DNA of 64,000 nt. Source: Kosakonia sp. SMBL-WEM22. GTDB taxonomy: Bacteria > Pseudomonadota > Gammaproteobacteria > Enterobacterales > Enterobacteriaceae. Made by a program: the position numbers and the translations under genes. The stretch lies in NCBI RefSeq assembly GCF_014490785.1, contig NZ_CP051488.1, positions 496,001 through 560,000 on the forward strand, written 5' to 3'. This document shows, piece by piece, positions 33,747 to 42,879 of this stretch (position 1 is its first letter; every line of letters begins with the position of its first letter). The notes beneath the pieces were generated by a model. It saw only the letters and a program-made list of their open reading frames with translations. It did not search any database and was not told the origin of the DNA.

Positions 33747-34886
33747 TCAGGCATCGCGCGGCAGCCCTTTTTCTACCACCCGCACCAGGCGCTGTTTTTG
33801 CGGCAGTTGCACCTCAACGACGCAGGCATTACGCTTCTCAATTTGCTGCGCAATCGCCCACTCTATGTGCTCATCAAGAAGTGGATGCTCACCCAGCCGC
33901 TGTTTCAGCGCCACAATATTGGCCTCATCCCACGGCGCATTGCCCAGCGCGACCGCAATATTGCGCAGCCAGCGTAGATGACCGATACGGCGAATCGCCG
34001 ACCCCTCCGTGATTTTTAAAAAGTGCGCCTCACTCCAGGCAAACAGTTCAACCAGCGCTGGCGCGTGCAGGGCTTTGCGCGGGCTGAAATCCGCCTCATC
34101 CGTAAGCTGCGAGAAGCGGTTCCACGGGCAGATAAGCTGGCAGTCATCGCAGCCGTAAATCCGGTTACCGATAAGCGGGCGAAATTCCTCGGGGATCGCC
34201 CCTTCTAACTCAATGGTGAGATAGGAGATACAGCGGCGCGCATCGACGGTATAGGGCTCGACAATCGCCCCGGTTGGGCAGATGGTCATGCAGGCGACGC
34301 AGCGTCCGCACGCTTCCTCGACCGGTTGATCGATAGGCAAAGGCAGGTCAATCAGCAGTTCGCCAAGAAAGAAAAACGACCCGGCATCGCGGCTGAGAAT
34401 AAGTGAGTGCTTACCTGTCCAGCCAAGCCCGGCTTTTTCCGCCAGCGGCCGCTCAAGAATGGGCGCAGAGTCGACAAACGGTCTAAAATTCAGCGAAGCA
34501 CACTGCTGCTGGATCAGTTTGCCGAGCTTTTTAAGGCGGCTGCGCAGCAGCTTATGATAATCGCGACCCAGCGCGTAGCGGCTGACATAGCCGAGCGCCG
34601 GGTTTTTCAGCGTGCTGGCGAAGGCCGCGTTTGGCGGCAGGTAGTTCATACGTACGCTGATAACGCGAAGCGTGCCGGGGAGAAGCTCATGGGGGCGGGC
34701 GCGCATCATACCGTGACGCGCCATCCACTCCATCTCGCCGTGATACTGCTTATCCAGCCACGCCTGCAGCTTTGGCTCGCTGGCGCTGAGATCGGTATCG
34801 GTAATACCGACCTGCTGAAAACCTAATTCAGTGCCCCACTGCTTGATTTGTTGCGCTAACTGATTGAGATCGAGGGGCTGTGACAT
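33747..34886 (-). CDS. queG: Epoxyqueuosine reductase QueG
   Basis: Cobalamin- and iron-sulfur-dependent cytoplasmic enzyme reducing epoxyqueuosine to queuosine in tRNA wobble positions. The 379 residues show two ferredoxin-like [4Fe-4S] motifs, CGRCVACMTICPTGA (near 195) and CDDCQLICPWN (near 245), and the conserved SAPILERPLAEKAGLGWTGKHS near 135. The ATG at 34886 (MSQPLDLNQLAQQI) matches the E. coli length. It is divergent from nnr with only 14 bases between start codons, so their promoters must overlap the coding ends. Confidence 0.96.
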   Translation of the reverse strand: MSQPLDLNQLAQQIKQWGTELGFQQVGITDTDLSASEPKLQAWLDKQYHGEMEWMARHGMMRARPHELLPGTLRVISVRMNYLPPNAAFASTLKNPALGYVSRYALGRDYHKLLRSRLKKLGKLIQQQCASLNFRPFVDSAPILERPLAEKAGLGWTGKHSLILSRDAGSFFFLGELLIDLPLPIDQPVEEACGRCVACMTICPTGAIVEPYTVDARRCISYLTIELEGAIPEEFRPLIGNRIYGCDDCQLICPWNRFSQLTDEADFSPRKALHAPALVELFAWSEAHFLKITEGSAIRRIGHLRWLRNIAVALGNAPWDEANIVALKQRLGEHPLLDEHIEWAIAQQIEKRNACVVEVQLPQKQRLVRVVEKGLPRDA

Positions 34887-34900
34887 GACGGACCATAGAG

Positions 34901-36412
34901 ATGAAAAAAAACGCGGCAAGTATACCACACTCCATCTGGCCTGCTGGCGACCTGAAACGTCTCGAACAAGAGGCAGCCGACAGCCTCGGCATTACGTTAT
35001 ACGAACTGATGCTGCGTGCGGGCCAGGCTGCCTTTCAGCTGGCGCAGGATCATTTTCCCACTACAGCGCACTGGCTGGTGCTGTGCGGGCATGGCAATAA
35101 CGGCGGCGATGGCTATGTTGTCGCACGCCTGGCCGCCGCCGCGGGTATCGACGTCACGCTGGTTGCGATCGAGAGCGATAAACCGCAGCCCGAAGAGGCG
35201 GAACAGGCGCGTGAGGCGTGGCTCAATGCCGGTGGCACGATCCACGCCGAAGAGGCGCTCTGGCCTGAAGGGATTGATCTGATTATCGACGGCCTGCTCG
35301 GCACCGGATTGAGCAGCGCACCGCGCGACAACGTCGCGGCGCTGATTACGCGTGCCAACCAGCACGCTGCGCCGCGTATTGCCCTCGATATCCCCTCGGG
35401 CCTTAATGCGCAGACCGGCACAACACCTGGCGCGGTTATTCAGGCGCGCCACACCATCACCTTTATTGCCTTGAAACCGGGGCTACTCACCGGCAAAGCG
35501 CGCAATGTAGTAGGGCAGTTGCACCATCATGCGCTGGGTCTTGAAGCCTGGCTTGCCGGGCAGCAGCCACCCTTTTCTCGTTTTGACGCCAGCCAACTTT
35601 CAGAATGGTTTACGCCGCGCCCGCCAACATCTCATAAAGGGGATAATGGGCGGTTAGTGATTATTGGTGGCGACCACGGTACGGCGGGCGCGATCCGCAT
35701 GACCGGTGAAGCGGCTCTGCGCACCGGTGCCGGGTTGGTGCGCATTTTGACGCGCCGCGAAAACATTGCCCCCATCATCACCCAGCGGCCGGAGCTGATG
35801 GTTGATGAACTTACGCCAGAGTCCCTGGTTGAGAGCCTCGAATGGGCCGATGTGGTGGTGATTGGCCCGGGCCTCGGGCAGCAGGAGTGGGGCAAAAAAG
35901 CCCTGCAAAAAGTGGAGAACTTCCGTAAACCGATGCTGTGGGATGCGGATGCGCTGAACCTTCTGGCAATCAACCCCGATAAACGTCACAATCGCGTATT
36001 AACGCCGCACCCCGGTGAAGCGGCGCGTCTGCTTAACTGCTGCGTGGCGGAAATTGAAAGTGATCGCTTACTTTCGGCGCAGCGTCTGGTAAAACGCTTT
36101 GCAGGCGTGGTGGTGCTGAAAGGCGCGGGCACGGTAGTGGCTAGCGCAGACGGCGAATGCGGTATTATTGATGCCGGCAATGCCGGAATGGGCAGCGGCG
36201 GCATGGGCGATGTGCTCTCTGGTATTATCGGCGCGCTGCTTGGACAGAAATTCAGTTTATATGATGCCGCCTCTGCGGGCTGCGTCGCGCACGGCGCGGC
36301 GGCGGATCTGCGGGCGGCGCAGTATGGCCAGCGCGGCATGCTGGCTACCGATCTTTTTAGCACGCTGCTGCGTGTTGTTAACCCGGATGTAATTGATACA
36401 GAAAATGATTAA
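34901..36412 (+). CDS. nnr: Bifunctional NAD(P)H-hydrate repair enzyme Nnr
   Basis: Repairs hydrated NAD(P)H: the N-terminal YjeF_N domain (about 1-215) epimerises NAD(P)HX and the C-terminal ribokinase-like domain (about 225-500) dehydrates it using ADP. Visible are LVLCGHGNNGGDGYVVARL near residue 55, TSHKGDNGRLVIIGGDHGT near 245 and the phosphate-binding GSGGMGDVLSG near 435. The start at 34901 lacks a clear Shine-Dalgarno. An upstream ATG at 34885 encodes MTDH, as at the E. coli N-terminus, but is out of frame across an A8 tract. The gene overlaps tsaE by eight bases. Confidence 0.94.
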   Translation: MKKNAASIPHSIWPAGDLKRLEQEAADSLGITLYELMLRAGQAAFQLAQDHFPTTAHWLVLCGHGNNGGDGYVVARLAAAAGIDVTLVAIESDKPQPEEAEQAREAWLNAGGTIHAEEALWPEGIDLIIDGLLGTGLSSAPRDNVAALITRANQHAAPRIALDIPSGLNAQTGTTPGAVIQARHTITFIALKPGLLTGKARNVVGQLHHHALGLEAWLAGQQPPFSRFDASQLSEWFTPRPPTSHKGDNGRLVIIGGDHGTAGAIRMTGEAALRTGAGLVRILTRRENIAPIITQRPELMVDELTPESLVESLEWADVVVIGPGLGQQEWGKKALQKVENFRKPMLWDADALNLLAINPDKRHNRVLTPHPGEAARLLNCCVAEIESDRLLSAQRLVKRFAGVVVLKGAGTVVASADGECGIIDAGNAGMGSGGMGDVLSGIIGALLGQKFSLYDAASAGCVAHGAAADLRAAQYGQRGMLATDLFSTLLRVVNPDVIDTEND

Positions 36413-36866
36413 TCGCGTGATCCCTTTACCTGATGAACAAGCCACCCTCGATCTCGGCCAGCGCGTGGCGCAAGCGTGCGCGGGCGCAACGGTGATCTAT
36501 CTGTATGGCGATCTTGGTGCCGGCAAAACTACTTTCAGCCGTGGCTTTCTGCAGGCGCTGGGTCACAACGGCAATGTGAAAAGCCCGACCTATACGCTGG
36601 TGGAGCCGTATGATCTCAATAAGCTGATGGTCTATCACTTTGACCTTTATCGGCTCGCCGATCCGGAAGAGCTGGAGTTTATGGGCATCCGCGACTATTT
36701 TGCTAACGACGCGATCTGCCTCGTCGAGTGGCCGCAGCAGGGGACAGGCGTATTGCCAGAGCCGGATATTGAAATCCATTTAGATTATCAGGCGCAGGGG
36801 CGTGAGGCGCGCATTGGCGCGGTATCCTCATCGGGCGAATCGTTACTGGCGCGTATGGCTGGTTAA
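36405..36866 (+). CDS. tsaE: tRNA threonylcarbamoyladenosine ATPase TsaE
   Basis: P-loop ATPase that works with TsaB and TsaD to make t6A37 in ANN-decoding tRNAs; essential in E. coli. The 153 residues carry the Walker A motif YGDLGAGKTTFSRG near residue 35, SPTYTLVEPY near 60 and LVEWPQQG near 108. The ATG at 36405 (MINRVIPLPDEQ) overlaps the nnr stop and gives the E. coli length. Next in line is amiB after 16 bases. Confidence 0.96.
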   Translation: MINRVIPLPDEQATLDLGQRVAQACAGATVIYLYGDLGAGKTTFSRGFLQALGHNGNVKSPTYTLVEPYDLNKLMVYHFDLYRLADPEELEFMGIRDYFANDAICLVEWPQQGTGVLPEPDIEIHLDYQAQGREARIGAVSSSGESLLARMAG

Positions 36867-36882
36867 CAGGAAAGGTGACGGG

Positions 36883-38205
36883 ATGATCTCTCGCATAACA
36901 AGTTGGTTGGCGCTTACGCTGTTGATGCTCTGTTTCCAGGTTAATGCCGCGAGTTTGGCGGATATTCAGGTATCGAATGGCGAAAACCAGGCGCGCATCA
37001 CCTTCAGTTTTATGGGTGATCCTGACTATGCCTTTAGTCAGCAGGGCAAGCGCAGCGTAGCGCTTGATATCAAGCAGACCGGGATTATTCAGGGGCTGCC
37101 GCTGCAATTTAGTGGTAACAACCTGGTTAAGAGCATCCGCGCCGGGACGGCGAAAGATAACCAGTCGATCCGCCTGGTGGTCGACCTGACGCAAAATGGC
37201 AAAACCCGCGCGGTAAAACAGCAGAGTGGGGCAGGGTATAGGGTGGTCTTTACCATTGATGCCGATGCGCCACCTCCGCCGCCGCCCGTAGTGGTGAAGC
37301 GCACCGAGACGCCGGTTATGAACTCGCAGCCAGGTACACCCGCGCGCAATCCGTTTAAACCGGACAACGATCGCATTACCAGCGTGGTAAGCAGTAACAC
37401 TACCACCCGCCCGGCCTCCCGGACGCGCGTGGCTTCGGGCGATAAAGTGATTATTGCCATTGATGCCGGTCACGGCGGTCAGGACCCTGGCGCGATTGGC
37501 GCAGGCGGCACGCAGGAGAAGAGCGTAACAATTGCTATCGCGCGTAAGCTTCGCGCGTTGCTGAATGCCGACCCGATGTTTAAGCCGGTGATGACCCGCG
37601 ATGGCGACTACTTTATTTCGGTAATGGGCCGTTCCGACGTGGCGCGAAAACAGAACGCCAACTTCCTGGTCTCAATTCATGCGGATGCCGCGCCGAACCG
37701 CGACGCGACGGGCGCCTCGGTGTGGGTGCTCTCAAACCGCCGCGCGAACAGCGAAATGGCAAGCTGGCTTGAGCAGCACGAGAAGCAGTCCGAACTGCTG
37801 GGCGGCGCGGGTGATGTGCTGGCTAACAGCCAGTCCGACCCTTACCTCAGCCAGGCGGTGCTTGATCTGCAATTCGGTCACTCCCAGCGTGTTGGCTATG
37901 ATGTCGCCACCAATATGCTAAGCCAGCTTCAGCGCGTAGGCGCGCTGCATAAACGCCGCCCGGAGCATGCAAGCCTTGGCGTGCTGCGCTCGCCGGATAT
38001 TCCCTCGGTGCTGGTGGAAACCGGGTTTATCAGCAATCGCAGCGAAGAGCGGCTGCTTGCCAGCGACGACTACCAACAGCAAATCGCAGCGGCCATTTAT
38101 GGCGGTCTGCGTAACTACTTCCTTGCGCATCCTCTGCAATCAGCCCCGCAGGGCGGTGCGCAAATGGCGAATGCGGGCGCGCCCGCAGATGGTCTGCTTA
38201 ACTAA
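36883..38205 (+). CDS. amiB: N-acetylmuramoyl-L-alanine amidase AmiB
   Basis: Periplasmic zinc amidase that splits septal peptidoglycan after activation by EnvC at the divisome. The 440 residues comprise a signal peptide (cleavage near FQVNAAS, residue 22), an AMIN targeting domain (about 25-120), a Pro-rich linker with six consecutive Pro, and the catalytic amidase_3 domain (about 190-415) with IDAGHGGQDPGAIG, LVSIHADAAPN and LVETGFISN. The blocked-active-site regulatory helix region RANSEMASWLEQ is present. AAGG precedes the ATG at 36883. Confidence 0.96.
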   Translation: MISRITSWLALTLLMLCFQVNAASLADIQVSNGENQARITFSFMGDPDYAFSQQGKRSVALDIKQTGIIQGLPLQFSGNNLVKSIRAGTAKDNQSIRLVVDLTQNGKTRAVKQQSGAGYRVVFTIDADAPPPPPPVVVKRTETPVMNSQPGTPARNPFKPDNDRITSVVSSNTTTRPASRTRVASGDKVIIAIDAGHGGQDPGAIGAGGTQEKSVTIAIARKLRALLNADPMFKPVMTRDGDYFISVMGRSDVARKQNANFLVSIHADAAPNRDATGASVWVLSNRRANSEMASWLEQHEKQSELLGGAGDVLANSQSDPYLSQAVLDLQFGHSQRVGYDVATNMLSQLQRVGALHKRRPEHASLGVLRSPDIPSVLVETGFISNRSEERLLASDDYQQQIAAAIYGGLRNYFLAHPLQSAPQGGAQMANAGAPADGLLN

Positions 38206-38216
38206 GGATTCTTTTC

Positions 38217-40094
38217 ATGCCGATACAGGTTCTACCGCCACAGCTTGCGAACCAGATCGCCGCAGGCGAAGTGGTTGAGCGCCCTGCGTCGGTAGTGAAA
38301 GAGCTGGTGGAAAACAGCCTGGATGCCGGTGCGACGCGCATCGATATCGATATCGAGCGCGGCGGCGCTAAGCTTATCCGCATCCGTGATAACGGCTGCG
38401 GCATCAAAAAAGAGGAGCTGGCGCTGGCGTTAGCGCGTCATGCCACCAGCAAGATCGCCTCTCTTGATGACTTAGAAGCGATCATCAGCCTTGGCTTTCG
38501 CGGCGAAGCGCTGGCGAGTATCAGTTCGGTTTCGCGTTTAACGCTCACCTCGCGCACCGCTGAGCAGCAGGAAGCATGGCAGGCCTATGCCGAAGGGCGC
38601 GAGATGGCGGTCACGGTAAAACCGGCCGCCCACCCGGTTGGCACCACCCTTGAAGTGCTGGATCTCTTCTACAACACCCCGGCGCGGCGCAAGTTTATGC
38701 GCACGGAAAAGACCGAGTTTAACCATATCGATGAGGTGATCCGCCGCATCGCGCTGGCGCGCTTCGACGTTACTATCAACCTCAACCATAACGGCAAGAT
38801 GGTGCGCCAGTACCGCGCGGTGGCGCAAGGCGGGCAGAAAGAGCGTCGTCTCGGCGCCATTTGCGGGACCTCTTTCCTGGAACAGGCGCTAGCGATTGAG
38901 TGGCAGCACGGCGATTTAGCTCTGCGCGGTTGGGTCGCCGATCCCAAGAGCAACACCGCTGCGTTTACCGATATTCAATATTGCTATGTGAATGGCCGCA
39001 TGATGCGCGACCGGTTGATAAACCATGCCATTCGCCAGGCCTGCGAAGATAAGCTCGGGGCCGATCAGCAACCCGCTTTTGTGCTCTATCTGGAGATCGA
39101 CCCGCACCAGGTGGATGTTAACGTTCACCCGGCTAAGCATGAAGTGCGCTTTCACCAGTCGCGGCTGGTGCATGACTTTATCTATCAGGGCGTGCTGAGT
39201 GTGTTGCAGCAGCAGCTTGACGCGACGCTGCCGCTCCCGGACGAACCTGCGCCGCGCGTAATTCCGGAAAACCGCGTGGCTGCCGGGCGTAATCAGTTTG
39301 CCGAACCGCGCGCCGCACGCGAACCCGAGACAGGATCCTATTCGTCCTCTTCCGGCAGCGGATCGTCCTCGGGTGCCTCTTCCCGTACGCCTGCGAGCAG
39401 CGATCGCGGCTGGCCGAACGCGCAGCCGGGTTATCAGAAACAGCAGGGCGCGCTCTACCAGAAACTGCTGGAAACGCCGGTGGTTGAGCCGAAAGCGGAG
39501 AAACGCGCCCCCTCTTCAGCCCCGGCACTCGATGGGCACAGCCAGAGTTTTGGCCGCGTACTGACGCTGATTGCGCCGCACTACGCGCTGCTTGAGCGCG
39601 ATGGCAAGCTGGCGCTGCTGGCACTGCCGGTGGCCGAGCGCTGGCTGCGCCATGCGCAGCTCTCGCCCGATAATGCACCGGGCTGCGGACAGCCGTTGTT
39701 GATTCCGGTACGGCTGAAAATTTCTGCCGATGAGAGCGCTACGCTTAAGCGCGCGCAGCCCGTGCTGACGCGAATGGGCATTGAATTTGTGCCGGATGGC
39801 CATCACGTGACCATTCGCGCGGTGCCTTTACCCTTGCGCCAACAAAATTTACAAAACTTGATTCCTGAACTGTTAGGCTACCTGGCGCAGCAGACAAGTA
39901 TTGACGCGGTGAATATTGCTCACTGGCTGGCACGCCGTCTGGCGACTGAACATGCACAGTGGAGCGTCGCTCAGGCGATCACTTTATTGGCCGACGTTGA
40001 ACGGCTTTGTCCGCATCTGGTGAAGACCCCGCCGGATGGTTTATTACAACCTGTTGATTTACAAAAGGCGATGAACGCCCTGAACGATGAGTGA
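38217..40094 (+). CDS. mutL: DNA mismatch repair protein MutL
   Basis: GHKL ATPase that couples MutS mismatch recognition to MutH nicking and UvrD loading. The 625 residues have an N-terminal ATPase (VKELVENSLDAGATR, DNGCGI, GFRGEAL), a transducer domain, a Ser/Gly-rich disordered linker (about 345-430, with a dense Ser-Gly run near residue 385), and a C-terminal dimerisation domain with the clamp-binding motif QPLLIPV. There is no endonuclease DQHA(X)2E(X)4E motif, as expected where MutH is present. It is about ten residues longer than E. coli MutL and overlaps miaA by eight bases. Confidence 0.97.
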   Translation: MPIQVLPPQLANQIAAGEVVERPASVVKELVENSLDAGATRIDIDIERGGAKLIRIRDNGCGIKKEELALALARHATSKIASLDDLEAIISLGFRGEALASISSVSRLTLTSRTAEQQEAWQAYAEGREMAVTVKPAAHPVGTTLEVLDLFYNTPARRKFMRTEKTEFNHIDEVIRRIALARFDVTINLNHNGKMVRQYRAVAQGGQKERRLGAICGTSFLEQALAIEWQHGDLALRGWVADPKSNTAAFTDIQYCYVNGRMMRDRLINHAIRQACEDKLGADQQPAFVLYLEIDPHQVDVNVHPAKHEVRFHQSRLVHDFIYQGVLSVLQQQLDATLPLPDEPAPRVIPENRVAAGRNQFAEPRAAREPETGSYSSSSGSGSSSGASSRTPASSDRGWPNAQPGYQKQQGALYQKLLETPVVEPKAEKRAPSSAPALDGHSQSFGRVLTLIAPHYALLERDGKLALLALPVAERWLRHAQLSPDNAPGCGQPLLIPVRLKISADESATLKRAQPVLTRMGIEFVPDGHHVTIRAVPLPLRQQNLQNLIPELLGYLAQQTSIDAVNIAHWLARRLATEHAQWSVAQAITLLADVERLCPHLVKTPPDGLLQPVDLQKAMNALNDE

Positions 40095-41037
40095 AGTAAG
40101 TAAGGCAAGCCTGCCGAAGGCAATTTTTTTGATGGGCCCGACGGCCTCTGGTAAGACAGCGCTCGCAATCGCGTTACGTAAAGTTTTGCCAGTTGAGTTG
40201 ATAAGCGTTGATTCAGCCCTTATCTATCAGGGCATGGATATCGGTACAGCTAAACCGAACGCGGAAGAGCTTCGCGCTGCGCCGCACCGGTTGCTTGATA
40301 TCCGGGATCCGGCACAAGCCTACTCCGCAGCTGATTTTCGCCGCGATGCGCTGGCTGAAATGAAAGCGATCACCGACGCAGGACGTATTCCTCTGCTGGT
40401 GGGCGGCACGATGCTCTACTTTAAGGCGTTGCTGGAGGGGTTATCCCCCTTGCCGTCAGCCGATCCGAAGGTGCGAGCCGAGATTGAACAGCAGGCAGCA
40501 GAGCGTGGATGGGATGCATTGCATGCACAGTTACAGATCATCGATCCTGTCGCTGCAGCACGAATCCATCCGAATGATCCGCAAAGGCTTTCCCGGGCAC
40601 TGGAAGTTTTTTTCATTTCGGGTAAAACTTTAACAGATCTGACGCAAACGTCAGGAGACGCTCTGCCTTACCAGGTGCATCAGTTCGCCATCGCCCCGGC
40701 GAGCCGTGAACTGCTCCATCAACGAATCGAGCAGCGTTTTCACCAGATGTTAGCTTCAGGTTTTGAAGCAGAAGTGCGGGCGCTATTTGCCCGCGGAGAT
40801 TTGCATACGGATATGCCTTCCGTTCGTTGTGTGGGATATCGCCAGATGTGGTCCTATCTTGAAGGCGAGATTTCATACGATGAAATGGTTTATCGAGGTA
40901 TTTGCGCGACGAGGCAGTTAGCCAAGCGACAGATGACCTGGCTACGCGGATGGAATGAGGTTCACTGGTTAGAGAGTGAAAAGCCAGAAAAGTCTTACCA
41001 TGACGTGTTACAGGTAGTTAGTGCTATCGCAGGGTGA
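40087..41037 (+). CDS. miaA: tRNA dimethylallyltransferase MiaA
   Basis: Adds the isopentenyl group to A37 of tRNAs reading UNN codons. The 316 residues include the P-loop MGPTASGKTALAI near residue 17, the DSALIYQGMDIGTAKP motif near 42, and the tRNA-binding GYRQMWSYLEGEI and CATRQLAKRQMTWLRGW near 250-285. It overlaps the mutL stop and precedes hfq; in E. coli heat-shock and other promoters inside miaA drive hfq. Length equals that of E. coli. Confidence 0.97.
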   Translation: MSEVSKASLPKAIFLMGPTASGKTALAIALRKVLPVELISVDSALIYQGMDIGTAKPNAEELRAAPHRLLDIRDPAQAYSAADFRRDALAEMKAITDAGRIPLLVGGTMLYFKALLEGLSPLPSADPKVRAEIEQQAAERGWDALHAQLQIIDPVAAARIHPNDPQRLSRALEVFFISGKTLTDLTQTSGDALPYQVHQFAIAPASRELLHQRIEQRFHQMLASGFEAEVRALFARGDLHTDMPSVRCVGYRQMWSYLEGEISYDEMVYRGICATRQLAKRQMTWLRGWNEVHWLESEKPEKSYHDVLQVVSAIAG

Positions 41038-41133
41038 ATGTGTACAATTACCGCGTATCGTGCGCAAATTTTTACGCAGTTTTCAGAGCTTCCGGGTTCT
41101 AAGTACAAAACAAGCATATAAGGAAAAGATAGA

Positions 41134-41442
41134 ATGGCTAAGGGGCAATCTTTACAAGATCCGTTCCTGAACGCACTGCGTCGGGAACGTGTTCCAGTTT
41201 CAATTTATTTGGTGAATGGTATCAAACTGCAAGGACAGATTGAGTCTTTCGATCAGTTCGTAATTTTGCTGAAAAACACAGTCAGCCAGATGGTTTATAA
41301 GCACGCGATTTCGACTGTTGTTCCGTCCCGCCCGGTTTCACATCACAGCAACAATGCGGGTGGCGGCTCCAACAACAACAACTACCACCACGGTAGCAAC
41401 GCGCAAGGCTCTGCACAGCAGGACAGCGAAGAAACCGAGTAA
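41134..41442 (+). CDS. hfq: RNA chaperone Hfq
   Basis: Hexameric Sm-like protein that pairs small RNAs with mRNAs and binds poly(A) and U-rich ends. The 102 residues show the Sm1 core (about 7-50) and Sm2 motif VYKHAISTVVPSRPV near 62-68, with a disordered Ser/Asn/His-rich tail ending in the acidic DSEETE tip. AAGGAAAAG precedes the ATG. The 96-base gap after miaA probably contains one of its promoters; hflX follows after 74 bases. Confidence 0.99.
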   Translation: MAKGQSLQDPFLNALRRERVPVSIYLVNGIKLQGQIESFDQFVILLKNTVSQMVYKHAISTVVPSRPVSHHSNNAGGGSNNNNYHHGSNAQGSAQQDSEETE

Positions 41443-41516
41443 GGTTGAAGGCTGATTTCCAGATCGGGGAGCCAGTTTCGCTGTGTTCCCCGCTGGTATT
41501 TAATGAGGGTTTACGC

Positions 41517-42797
41517 TTGTTTGACCGTTATGATGCCGGTGAGCAGGCGGTGCTGGTACACATCTATTTTTCGCAAGACAAAGATATGGAAGATCTCCAG
41601 GAGTTTGAAGCTCTGGTCTCTTCCGCCGGTGTCGAAGCAATGCAGGTGATTACCGGTAGCCGTAAAGCACCGCACCCCAAATATTTCGTTGGTGAAGGTA
41701 AAGCAGTCGAGATTGCAGAAGCCGTAAAAGCAACGGGTGCGTCCGTCGTACTCTTTGATCATGCGCTAACCCCTGCCCAGGAACGTAACCTGGAGCGACT
41801 GTGCGAATGTCGTGTTATCGATCGCACCGGCCTTATTTTGGACATTTTTGCCCAGCGTGCGCGAACGCACGAGGGGAAATTGCAGGTAGAACTGGCGCAA
41901 TTGCGCCATCTGGCGACGCGCCTTGTGCGTGGCTGGACCCACCTTGAAAGACAGAAAGGCGGGATTGGTTTGCGTGGACCGGGTGAAACCCAGCTCGAAA
42001 CCGACCGTCGTTTGTTGCGTAATCGCATTACTCAAATCCTCTCGCGCCTGGAAAAGGTTGAGAAACAGCGTGAACAGGGGCGTCGTTCCCGTACCAAGGC
42101 GGATATTCCCACGGTTTCACTGGTGGGTTATACCAACGCCGGTAAATCGACGCTGTTTAACCAGATAACCGAAGCGCAGGTCTATGCAGCCGATCAGCTG
42201 TTCGCCACGCTGGATCCGACGCTGCGCCGCATTGACGTTGCAGATGTAGGTGAAACCGTACTGGCCGATACCGTCGGCTTTATTCGCCATCTGCCGCACG
42301 ATCTGGTTGCCGCGTTTAAAGCGACGCTGCAGGAGACGCGCCAGGCGACGCTGCTGCTGCATGTGATTGACGGCGCGGATGTGCGCGTACAGGAAAATAT
42401 CGACGCGGTGAACACGGTGCTCGAAGAGATCGATGCACATGAGATCCCGACGCTGCTGGTGATGAATAAGATCGATATGCTGGAGGATTTCGAGCCGCGT
42501 ATCGACAGAGATGAAGAGAACAAACCGACTCGCGTCTGGCTCTCCGCCCAGACGGGGGCTGGCGTACCACTGTTATTCCAGGCTTTGACAGAACGTCTTG
42601 CCGGCGAAGTTGCGCAGCACACGCTGCGGTTGCCAGCGGAAGAGGGGCGTTTAAGAAGCCGGTTTTATCAGCTTCAGGCAATAGAAAAAGAGTGGACGGA
42701 AGAGGATGGCAGCGTAGGTATGCAGATACGGATGCCCATCGTTGACTGGCGTCGACTCTGTAAACAAGAACCGGCGCTCGAAGAGTACATCGTTTGA
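41517..42797 (+). CDS. hflX: Ribosome rescue GTPase HflX
   Basis: GTPase that splits stalled or heat-damaged 70S ribosomes. The 426 residues comprise the N-terminal HflX domain (HPKYFVGEGKAVEIAE, then a coiled hairpin with GIGLRGPGETQLETDRR) and a C-terminal G domain with P-loop GYTNAGKSTLFN, DTVGFIRHLP and NKIDML. I chose the TTG at 41517 (MFDRYDAGEQ) because GAGGGT lies upstream and it gives exactly the E. coli length. The frame is open back to 41445, just after the hfq stop, so a longer form cannot be ruled out from sequence alone. Confidence 0.93.
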   Translation: MFDRYDAGEQAVLVHIYFSQDKDMEDLQEFEALVSSAGVEAMQVITGSRKAPHPKYFVGEGKAVEIAEAVKATGASVVLFDHALTPAQERNLERLCECRVIDRTGLILDIFAQRARTHEGKLQVELAQLRHLATRLVRGWTHLERQKGGIGLRGPGETQLETDRRLLRNRITQILSRLEKVEKQREQGRRSRTKADIPTVSLVGYTNAGKSTLFNQITEAQVYAADQLFATLDPTLRRIDVADVGETVLADTVGFIRHLPHDLVAAFKATLQETRQATLLLHVIDGADVRVQENIDAVNTVLEEIDAHEIPTLLVMNKIDMLEDFEPRIDRDEENKPTRVWLSAQTGAGVPLLFQALTERLAGEVAQHTLRLPAEEGRLRSRFYQLQAIEKEWTEEDGSVGMQIRMPIVDWRRLCKQEPALEEYIV

Positions 42798-42879
42798 TCG
42801 GCAAAGCCTGAAGATTTTTCCCCTTTGGGGGTGCCCGCCTGCGCGGGCATACACCGCAAAATAAATATGGAGCACATAC

